This document shows, piece after piece, positions 1 through 5,664 of a DNA stretch of 9,802 nt (the first letter of the stretch is position 1; each line of letters opens with the position of its first letter). The translations under genes and the position numbers were made by a program. Location: NCBI GenBank assembly GCA_030637065.1, contig DAOVVQ010000142.1, forward strand, positions 1 to 9,802, read 5' to 3'. Origin of the DNA: Planctomycetota bacterium. Its GTDB lineage: Bacteria > Planctomycetota > Phycisphaerae > Sedimentisphaerales > Anaerohalosphaeraceae. The notes beneath the pieces were generated by a model. That model was not told where the DNA came from and did no database searches. It worked only from the letters and a program-made list of their open reading frames with translations.

Positions 1-376
1 TAAGTGTAAGGATTACTTTGTCCGCAGTAACCGCATACGGAACTATCGCTGCTCGCGAGAATATGGTTACCTCAGGCCTGCTCGCTGCGCATACTGTTTC
101 GACTCGCGGAGTATTATTGGGTACCTCAGAAAATGCAGAACTTATAGCTGTACTGGGTCGCGAAACGCTCAGTTGAACCGAGTTACCATTGTACTTGAAT
201 TTCGGCTGCGGCACGTTTGGGTCCCAAAAGTCACCGTGTAGCCAGTTCTCAGCCATTTTATAGAAATCGCTTCCATCTACTACCCCATCGCCGTTTATGT
301 CGCCCTGTATGGAGGCCATCGATTCAGTGGCTACAAATAGCGCAAGTATAATCAGAAGTGCCCTTAGACTTTTCAC
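1..376 (-). CDS. Secreted protein with N-terminal dockerin-type EF-hand motif (partial, runs off the left edge)
   Basis: The first 125 codons are in the window and contain no stop; the 3' end lies beyond base 1. The start is a GTG at 376-374, chosen because a strong Shine-Dalgarno (GAGGA, bases 385-389) sits 8 bases upstream and because it begins a signal peptide: Lys2, Arg5, then a hydrophobic core LLIILALFVA and probable cleavage near residue 22 (SMAS/IQ). Directly after it comes a calcium-loop motif, DINGDGVVDGSD (residues 26-37, pattern DxNxDGxxDxxD), followed by FYKMAENWL, as in one half of a type I dockerin. The remainder (residues 50-125) is Ser/Thr/Val rich and unrecognised. Such motifs are common in exported proteins of Phycisphaerae, normally near the C-terminus, so the N-terminal position is unusual. 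The role is unknown; calcium binding and export are inferred. The product could also be a decayed gene. Confidence 0.72.
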   Translation of the reverse strand, partial: MKSLRALLIILALFVATESMASIQGDINGDGVVDGSDFYKMAENWLHGDFWDPNVPQPKFKYNGNSVQLSVSRPSTAISSAFSEVPNNTPRVETVCAASRPEVTIFSRAAIVPYAVTADKVILTL

Positions 377-769
377 CTGTTATTTCCTCACCCTTAACCT
401 CGCGACATCATATCCATGTCGAATTGCCCACCTTTCACACATACGCCAACATGCCTCAGCGGTATACCTGGACGTTGTGTTTCCCACGGCAATTCTAATA
501 GAACCTTATGCATCTTAACAACTTAGCTTAATAAAATCAATGATTTGTTTCAAAATCAACTTGGCTTGGCTGCCACATTCGTACCAAATATCGCTTCCTC
601 TTACAAAAAAATGCCTTTTCATCAACCCTAAGTCCAGTCTGACAAATTCCTCACACTGTTATCGACGTCCTTACACTGCTATCGACGTATTGTTTAACTC
701 ACTTTTTCCACAATAGATATTTGGAGGTATTTTATAGCCTAAAATTTCATAACTGTGCGGTTTCCAACC
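377..769. other. AT-rich intergenic interval upstream of the dockerin-motif gene
   Basis: This 393-base gap lies between the methyltransferase stop and the GTG start of the dockerin-motif gene. It holds a two-copy direct repeat (653-688, listed separately). On the minus strand there is a 35-codon open frame (622 down to 515, beginning MKRHFFVRGSDIWYEC) without a ribosome binding site; I take it as chance or a remnant. No promoter with both boxes well matched could be fixed, although AT-rich -10-like stretches lie between 490 and 550. No terminator hairpin with a T-run was seen after the methyltransferase stop. Confidence 0.5.
653..688. repeat. Direct repeat, two 16-base copies with a 20-base period
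   Basis: The sequence ACACTGTTATCGACGT at 653-668 recurs at 673-688 with one change (ACACTGCTATCGACGT). The copies start exactly 20 bases apart, about two helical turns, so a protein bound to each would lie on the same face of the DNA. It could be an operator or the repeat-bearing end of a decayed insertion sequence. It lies about 280 bases upstream of the dockerin-motif start codon, far for a classical operator. Confidence 0.6.
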
Positions 770-1543
770 TTATCCAGTCAAGACCGCCTGTCGTCCAATA
801 TACATCAGATGAGTCGACAAAAATCTTGGCCGGGGGCAGAAACCGCTGTATTTGCTGAAGGCTCTGGAGGTAATATTAAAAGCCCTGAAAGGCAGATTAA
901 CAATTCTTGCCAGCCACTGCTTATCCTCAAAAAAGGTATTCAGGGCTGCAGGTAAAAAAAACAGCATCCCCCCTCCATAGTCGCAGAATAACGTCTCAAG
1001 TCCACATTTTTCATGGGCATTTCTGAGCAATTTCAGACCAATCTGCTTGTGCCCATAAAAAACATCAGGCCTGATCTTCCTGCTGATCAACCCGTTAATG
1101 CCGAACATGTTGGGAACTATTGTCACGACATATTTCCTGGCCATTCCGCTGATCCTGCTTATTACGCCATCGGTATCCTCAAAATGCTCAATGAAACCGC
1201 CTGAAAAGACAATGTCATAACTGCCTGGAGATATTTCAAGGTTGAAAAAATCTTCGGTCAATACCTGCGCTTCAATGCCTTGCAATTCCATATTCCTCCG
1301 CGTTGCTTCGGCAGCCTTTTCAACGTATTCAATTCCGCTGACATCAAACCCGAAAGTATTGTTGAAATAAGCCATGAATCTGCCCGGTGCACAACCTATT
1401 TCCAGAAACGAAACCTCGCGAGATTTTGGCAGAAACTTTTCCAAAACACGCTGAATGTCAGGCGCAGGCCGGGCTGTTGCCGGCAATGGCAACTCAGACC
1501 AGAAGTTGTCCCAGTATTCCCTTGTAGTTAACCTGTCAGTCAT
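770..1543 (-). CDS. Class I SAM-dependent methyltransferase
   Basis: A 257-residue cytoplasmic methyltransferase of the Methyltransf_11/23 (UbiE-like) type. Motif I, the SAM-binding glycine-rich loop, is FLEIGCAPGRF (residues 46-56). An acidic residue that would bind the SAM ribose follows the second strand (GIEYVEKA, Glu72). Motif IV is YDIVFSGGFIEHFED (109-123), with the EH typical of sugar and small-molecule methyltransferases. The C-terminal third (about 185-250) is hydrophobic and aromatic and probably forms the acceptor pocket. The acceptor cannot be read from sequence; given the glycan genes nearby, a sugar, lipid or exported-polymer precursor is plausible but inferred. The ATG has only a weak Shine-Dalgarno. 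It overlaps by ATGA the stop of a short open frame (1540-1638) that I do not trust as a gene. It lies 385 bases downstream of the DUF2723 pair on the same strand, so co-transcription is uncertain. Confidence 0.88.
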   Translation of the reverse strand: MTDRLTTREYWDNFWSELPLPATARPAPDIQRVLEKFLPKSREVSFLEIGCAPGRFMAYFNNTFGFDVSGIEYVEKAAEATRRNMELQGIEAQVLTEDFFNLEISPGSYDIVFSGGFIEHFEDTDGVISRISGMARKYVVTIVPNMFGINGLISRKIRPDVFYGHKQIGLKLLRNAHEKCGLETLFCDYGGGMLFFLPAALNTFFEDKQWLARIVNLPFRAFNITSRAFSKYSGFCPRPRFLSTHLMYIGRQAVLTG

Positions 1544-1928
1544 AAAGAAGACACTTCGACGTTTTGGTAAGCCTCAAAGGGGACCAAAATGACGATTAAA
1601 CACTCCTCGCTACCGCTATGCGTCTTAGCGTTGACCATCCTCTCGTACTCCGTCCCGGTCGGCAGCAACAGGCTGTCGACAATCAAGAGGTTTTATGCTG
1701 ATAAATTTCGTGGGAAATGCTCCGCAATTAGCTTAAAGGCAGTCCACCACGTTCTTTACGCTATGTATCGGCACATTGTTTTTAGTACTTCACACACGTT
1801 AGCCATTTTAGTGACAAATACCAACTCTGTTGCCCCTCTATCTCGCCATTCTCCAGTCTGTTGGTGCCATTGCCGGGCCACACTGTTCTATGGATACGTC
1901 ATTCCATGAATCGTGCGTAAGTCTTCCG
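1544..1928. other. Intergenic gap without a convincing gene
   Basis: This 385-base stretch separates the second DUF2723 gene from the methyltransferase. On the plus strand an open frame at 1589-1909 (106 codons) has an AGGGG motif just before its ATG and a hydrophobic start (SSLPLCVLALTILSYSVPVG), but the rest looks random and it has no recognisable relative. On the minus strand a frame from 1638 (ATG; or TTG at 1686) ends with TGA overlapping the methyltransferase ATG. An inverted repeat TTTTGGT (1562-1568) / ACCAAAA (1583-1589) could fold just upstream of the methyltransferase. Neither open frame is supported well enough to call. Confidence 0.45.
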
Positions 1929-3470
1929 TTACCGCTTTACGGCCCGATATATTAGTCCGGCCTCAACGAAATCATAATTTTCAAGCAGGAAATCCGGGTA
2001 ATAATTTTTTACAGGCGATACGACATAGAATGGGAAATTGCCCATCAACCCGGCTGCCGTTTCTTTGTTGAGAGCCGGTGCGTTCTTGCTCTTGTCGTAT
2101 TGCGACACTATCCTGACATCGGGGCGTTTTCCCTTAACTTCCTGAACATATAAGAGTGCGTGGACATCGGTTGTGCTTGCATATACTATTGCATCTTTTT
2201 CAACGACATCCAGCGCCTCAATGGCGAATCTTTCGGCTCCAACGTAGCCTGTTTTCCATGGCTTGAGGAAATAATCGTATTCATCGCGATAAGGGCGTTG
2301 TCTTCGTTGGGCCAGCGATTTGTATGTTTTTCGCGCCACCGTTGGGACGACAAAATAAACCGGTATGGGCAGCAGGGCGAACAGCAGTACTGCGACTACA
2401 AGCGGCTTTCGATTGAAACGATTTAGAATGACGTCGGCGCCTAAGCCGATGAAGCAGGCTGCAAAGCAATAAAACGGCAGGAAGAAGGCATATCTGTCCG
2501 GAACCGTGTATCGAAAGGCAAACACAAAATGCAAAGTTGTCAATGCAAGTATAATGTTCGCAAAACCCCGATATGGAGCTTTCTTTAGAAGAACCCACAG
2601 GCCCGCAAAGAAAAACAGCAGGTTTGGCGTTGGAAAGTTAAGAATAATGAATGCAAGATTCTCCAAAACAAGTTTCACTGACATTGACGTGTTGGTAACA
2701 TGCCCTTCCCAAATATTTCCAAATGCCGCTGATATCAGGGTCCCCGGCACATCGCCTGACAGAATGATATTCTTTATTATCAGGTATTCGTAGGGCAAAG
2801 CTCCAAGCAGCCAGAGCAGGATGACAACAACAAGGCTCCCAACGCCGATTTCTTTACGTACCCGCAAAATGACCAGGAATACCGCATAGCAGGCAAAGCC
2901 AAAAACGGCCCACATGTGATTTGCGATAGCCAAGCCGTTGAAAAGGCCCAGCAGATACAGGTACCCGACCCGTTTTGTTCGGACATACAAAAGCAAGACG
3001 ATCAACTCGCCGAGCATCTGGGCCATGAACAAGGTGTAGACTTCCGCTATTACAGAGTGCTGCCAGAAATTCCATGAAACCGCCAGAGTAATCGCACCGA
3101 TAATCGCAGGAAGGGTTTTTCCGGTCCACAATCGAAGCAGCAGGAACAGATTTGCAACGCCAACGGCTCCGAATACTGCCGATATAAGATTGATACGATG
3201 GGCCAGATCACCGAGCCCGATGTGTTTGACCGCTATTGCTATCATGATATACAGCGGGTGGGCGAGCGCAAGGCCAAGATTGCCCTGGATATCGTTGTGC
3301 CATGTTCGATAGACAAAAAGCGCGCTGTCCTGCCAGAGCACCGCTGGGGCGCATGTGCAAATATAAAGGGCGCCGGCCGAGAACAGGATCCCGATATAGC
3401 CCGCCAATATGCTTACCCGATTGTCTTTGGTTATTTCAGCCAATGTTATCGTCCAATGGTTTAAGGGCAT
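1929..3470 (-). CDS. DUF2723-family GT-C membrane glycosyltransferase, downstream copy
   Basis: A protein of about 513 residues with roughly ten membrane segments and a soluble C-terminal region, matching the DUF2723 family (relatives of TMEM260, a protein O-mannosyltransferase). Family landmarks: WQDS in the first outer loop (Asp48, the likely catalytic acid of the GT-C fold), the following ALAHPLY, then FWQHSVIAEVYTL (Glu143), NHMW, and a C-terminal block with RPYRDEYDYFLKPWKTG and VQEVKGKRPDV. The expected reaction is transfer of a sugar from a polyprenyl-phosphate donor to protein or glycan outside the membrane; donor and acceptor are unknown. It is a tandem duplicate of the next gene upstream. 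The ATG at 3470 overlaps that gene by 35 bases. A TTG at 3443 is a real alternative: it overlaps by only 8 bases, has GGA before it, and gives an N-terminus as long as the sister's. A longer start at 3566 would run deep into the sister and is unlikely. Confidence 0.85.
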   Translation of the reverse strand: MPLNHWTITLAEITKDNRVSILAGYIGILFSAGALYICTCAPAVLWQDSALFVYRTWHNDIQGNLGLALAHPLYIMIAIAVKHIGLGDLAHRINLISAVFGAVGVANLFLLLRLWTGKTLPAIIGAITLAVSWNFWQHSVIAEVYTLFMAQMLGELIVLLLYVRTKRVGYLYLLGLFNGLAIANHMWAVFGFACYAVFLVILRVRKEIGVGSLVVVILLWLLGALPYEYLIIKNIILSGDVPGTLISAAFGNIWEGHVTNTSMSVKLVLENLAFIILNFPTPNLLFFFAGLWVLLKKAPYRGFANIILALTTLHFVFAFRYTVPDRYAFFLPFYCFAACFIGLGADVILNRFNRKPLVVAVLLFALLPIPVYFVVPTVARKTYKSLAQRRQRPYRDEYDYFLKPWKTGYVGAERFAIEALDVVEKDAIVYASTTDVHALLYVQEVKGKRPDVRIVSQYDKSKNAPALNKETAAGLMGNFPFYVVSPVKNYYPDFLLENYDFVEAGLIYRAVKR

Positions 3471-4986
3471 TGTCTTTACGTTTAATAACCCGATAGATCG
3501 GCCATATTTCCACAAAATCGTAATTATTAATAAGGAAGTCTGGACAGTTTTCAGGCGACAAAACATAAAATGGCCAATTATCTACCAAATCCGCCACTGT
3601 GTCTTTGTTTAAGACAGGTGCATTCACACTCGTGTCACACAGGGATACTATCTTGACATCCGGGCGTCTGCCCTTAACCTCCTGGGTATACAACAGCGTA
3701 TGTGAATCGATCGGGAGAAGGTATAATATTGCATTCTTGTCCATAAGCTCCATAGTTTCGTCGGCAAACCGCTGGGCCCCATTATCTCCTGTCTTCCACG
3801 GCTTAAGGAAGTAGTCGTATTCATCGCGGTAAGGCCGTTGTCTTTTCTGGGCCAGAGGTTTGTATGCCTTTCGTGCTAAATCCGGGATAATAAAATACAT
3901 CGGAATGGGTAGCAGGGCGAATAGCAGCAACAAAGTCGCCGTTGACTTACTGTTAAAACGGGTCAAAACAACATCGGCTCCCAGGCCAATAAAAGCGGCA
4001 GCCAGGCAATAGAATGGCAGGAAGAAAGCAAACCTGTCCGCTACAGTATATCTGAAGGCAAAAACGAAATACATTATTGCCAGTACAAGCGTAATATTCG
4101 CAAGACTTCGCTCAGGAACCTTCTTACAAAGAGCCCACAATCCCACAAATAACAGCAGCAGGTTTGGCGTTGGAAAGTTGAGACAAACAAATATGAAGTT
4201 CTCCAAAACGATCTTCATTGACATGTAAGTGCTGGTGACATCTCCCTGCCACGTATCTCCAAATGCCGCTGAAGCCAAAGTTGCTCCCAGGTCACCTGAC
4301 AGAATGAGCTGCTTTACTATCAGGTACTCGTAAGGCAAAGCTCCAATGACCCAGAATATGATGACAAAAACAAGATTCTTTGTGCCGATCTCTTTACGTA
4401 CTCGCAGAATGACCAGGAATACCGCATAGCAGACAAACCCAAAAACAGCCCACATGTGATTTGCAATTGCCAGGCCGTTGAAAAGACCTAAAAGATACAG
4501 GTACCGCATTCGTTTCGTTCTGATATACAAGAGCAGTACGATCAGCTCTCCCAGCATCTGTGCCATGTACAAGGTGTAGACCTCAGCCATTGCAGAGTGC
4601 TGCCAGAAGTTCCATGAGACCGCCAGGGTGATAGCGCCGATGACCGCAGGGCGGGCTCTGCCGATCCACAATCGCAGGAACAAAAACAGGTTTGCTACGG
4701 CTATCGCTCCGAATAATGCCGAAACGAGATTGACCCGATAGGCCAGTTCGCCGAGAGGGATGTATTTGGCAACTATTGTTATCATGAAATAAAGCGGGTG
4801 GGATAGAGCAAGGCCAATATTGCCCTGAATATCGTTGTGCCATGTTCGATAGACAAAAAGTGAGCTGTCCTGCCAAAGTATGCCAGGTGCGCAGCTAACT
4901 ACGTACAGCGTCCCCGCCAATATCAGTGCCGTTACGTACCCTGTTAAAGGATTGTCGATCAATCGCGGTTTATTACTCTCAGACAT
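3436..4986 (-). CDS. DUF2723-family GT-C membrane glycosyltransferase, upstream copy
   Basis: A 516-residue polytopic membrane protein of the DUF2723 / TMEM260-like group. Seen: first membrane helix about residues 15-33; WQDS (38-41, Asp40 the likely catalytic acid) in the first periplasmic loop; SHPLY (62-66); FWQHSAMAEVYTLY (127-140, Glu135); GLAIANHMW (171-179); many further hydrophobic segments to about 368; then a soluble tail with RPYRDEYDYF (384-393) and QEVKGRRPDV (435-444). The ATG at 4986 was chosen because AGGAAC lies about 10 bases upstream and it gives the expected short cytoplasmic lead; an ATG at 5034 would put translation into the promoter region. Identical runs shared with the downstream copy, such as LLGLFNGLAIANHMWAVFGF, prove duplication. 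This copy carries 13 extra C-terminal residues (KDNALKPLDDNIG) that overlap the downstream start. The role as an O-glycosyltransferase using lipid-phosphate sugar is family knowledge; the substrate is unknown. Confidence 0.88.
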   Translation of the reverse strand: MSESNKPRLIDNPLTGYVTALILAGTLYVVSCAPGILWQDSSLFVYRTWHNDIQGNIGLALSHPLYFMITIVAKYIPLGELAYRVNLVSALFGAIAVANLFLFLRLWIGRARPAVIGAITLAVSWNFWQHSAMAEVYTLYMAQMLGELIVLLLYIRTKRMRYLYLLGLFNGLAIANHMWAVFGFVCYAVFLVILRVRKEIGTKNLVFVIIFWVIGALPYEYLIVKQLILSGDLGATLASAAFGDTWQGDVTSTYMSMKIVLENFIFVCLNFPTPNLLLLFVGLWALCKKVPERSLANITLVLAIMYFVFAFRYTVADRFAFFLPFYCLAAAFIGLGADVVLTRFNSKSTATLLLLFALLPIPMYFIIPDLARKAYKPLAQKRQRPYRDEYDYFLKPWKTGDNGAQRFADETMELMDKNAILYLLPIDSHTLLYTQEVKGRRPDVKIVSLCDTSVNAPVLNKDTVADLVDNWPFYVLSPENCPDFLINNYDFVEIWPIYRVIKRKDNALKPLDDNIG

Positions 4987-5036
4987 ATAGCATACGGTTC
5001 CTGAATGCGAAGTACTAAAAAAACAGGCTGCCAACC

Positions 5037-5064
5037 TTGACGGCTACTGATTTATAGTTATAAT
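5037..5064 (+). promoter_or_regulatory. Sigma70-like promoter for the thioredoxin-fold gene
   Basis: TTGACG (5037-5042) and a perfect TATAAT (5059-5064) are separated by 16 bases on the plus strand. Transcription would start near 5071, giving a leader of about 43 bases before the ATG at 5114. This is the best-matched promoter in the window. Confidence 0.6.
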
Positions 5065-5089
5065 ATTCTGTTAGTATTTGCCCTGGCAA
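5060..5089 (-). promoter_or_regulatory. Sigma70-like promoter for the DUF2723 pair
   Basis: On the minus strand TTGCCA (5089-5084) and TATTAT (5065-5060) are separated by 18 bases, each one mismatch from consensus. Transcription would start near 5053, about 67 bases before the ATG at 4986. The -10 box overlaps the -10 box of the opposing promoter, so the two cannot both hold RNA polymerase at once. Confidence 0.5.
5078..5089. promoter_or_regulatory. Palindrome, possible operator
   Basis: TTGCC-CT-GGCAA is a perfect 5-base inverted repeat with a 2-base centre. It covers the -35 box of the minus-strand promoter and lies just downstream of the predicted plus-strand start point, so a bound protein could block both. 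Its small size makes chance possible. Confidence 0.3.
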
Positions 5090-5113
5090 GGCCAGTTAAA
5101 CGGAAGCCTTTTT

Positions 5114-5638
5114 ATGGAAGACCAAAAGCAACAAAATAATCACCCTCCAGATTCGCCATCTGCCGAGGGCGCCGGCCCGGCACCATCACGCAAAAAAGCA
5201 AAGTCCCGCCTCGTTTGGATACTTCCACTGTTCTTCCTGGCAATGGTGATCAGGGTATCTTTGTCGCCACGCCTTAGACCACTTAAATGGGTCACGGATT
5301 ACGCCGCCGGCATTGAAATGGCGAAACAGCAGAACAAGCCGGTCCTGCTTGCCTTTTACAAAGCCGATATGCGCATGTGCAAAGACATGTGGAATCACAC
5401 CTACAAGGATCAGGAGGCGATAGACTTTGTCGAGCAAAATTTCATTCCAATCCTGATCGACATTGACAAACAGCCCGAACTCGCCAAGCAATACGAGATA
5501 TCCTATTATCCCACTCACCTCGTCAAACCGCCGGGCAAAGACGAGATCATTGGCACGCGGCTCGGCCACGATCCGCCTGCACTATTCATACGAAAACTCA
5601 CGGAATATCTTGAGAGAATCGACGGTTCGGAGCAATAA
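5114..5638 (+). CDS. Membrane-anchored thioredoxin-fold protein with a single active-site cysteine
   Basis: A 174-residue protein. The ATG at 5114 was preferred over 5078 because GGAAG (5102-5106) lies 7 bases upstream and the predicted transcript starts near 5071. Residues 1-32 are hydrophilic, Pro-rich and end in a basic patch (RKKAKSR); one membrane helix spans about 33-48. The rest is a thioredoxin-like domain of the Thioredoxin_7 / DUF255-like type: KPVLLAFYKADM, then DFVEQNFIPILIDIDKQPEL and the cis-proline motif YYPTHLV (Pro133). Where relatives have CxxC this protein has M-R-M-C (Met86, Cys89): the N-terminal, nucleophilic cysteine is missing. Ordinary disulfide exchange is therefore unlikely; a monothiol, chaperone or structural role is inferred. 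The side of the membrane is uncertain because both flanks of the helix are basic. It is divergent from the DUF2723 pair and convergent with the DUF362 gene. Confidence 0.85.
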   Translation: MEDQKQQNNHPPDSPSAEGAGPAPSRKKAKSRLVWILPLFFLAMVIRVSLSPRLRPLKWVTDYAAGIEMAKQQNKPVLLAFYKADMRMCKDMWNHTYKDQEAIDFVEQNFIPILIDIDKQPELAKQYEISYYPTHLVKPPGKDEIIGTRLGHDPPALFIRKLTEYLERIDGSEQ

Positions 5639-5644
5639 CCCTGT

Positions 5645-5664
5645 CTGAGAGATTATCTTCTCAG
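5645..5664. terminator. Hairpin between convergent genes, weak bidirectional terminator candidate
   Basis: CTGAGA (5645-5650) and TCTCAG (5659-5664) form a 6-base stem with an 8-base loop in the 22-base gap between the thioredoxin-fold and DUF362 stops, overlapping the DUF362 stop codon. There is no T-run on either side, so intrinsic termination would be weak at best. Confidence 0.25.

Larger units (their letters stand above)
1929..4986 (-). repeat. Tandem gene duplication of DUF2723 genes (unit about 1540 bases)
   Basis: The two glycosyltransferase genes align over nearly their full length at a steady offset of 1540 bases; for example 3291-3320 equals 4831-4860, and 2621-2639 equals 4161-4179. 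Near the 3' end the offset becomes 1546 because of a two-codon difference. Long identical DNA runs remain alongside many synonymous changes, so the duplication is neither assembly noise nor very recent. The copies diverge most in the N-terminal leader and the last 60 codons. Confidence 0.85.

Noticed and set aside
297..518. Plus-strand 73-codon open frame
   Set aside because: It is antisense to the signal peptide and EF-hand of the GTG-started gene and to its leader, and has no protein-like character.
515..622. Minus-strand 35-codon frame starting MKRHFFVRGSDIW
   Set aside because: It has no ribosome binding site at a useful distance and no recognisable relative, and it sits in AT-rich sequence where short frames are frequent.
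3471..3566. Longer N-terminus for the downstream DUF2723 gene (ATG at 3566)
   Set aside because: It would overlap the upstream gene by 131 bases and add 32 residues with no match in the sister protein.
4987..5034. Longer N-terminus for the upstream DUF2723 gene (ATG at 5034)
   Set aside because: The added residues do not look like family sequence, and the ATG at 4986 has a better placed ribosome binding site.
5186..5569. Minus-strand 127-codon open frame
   Set aside because: It is antisense to the thioredoxin-fold gene, which has a good promoter, ribosome site and domain match.
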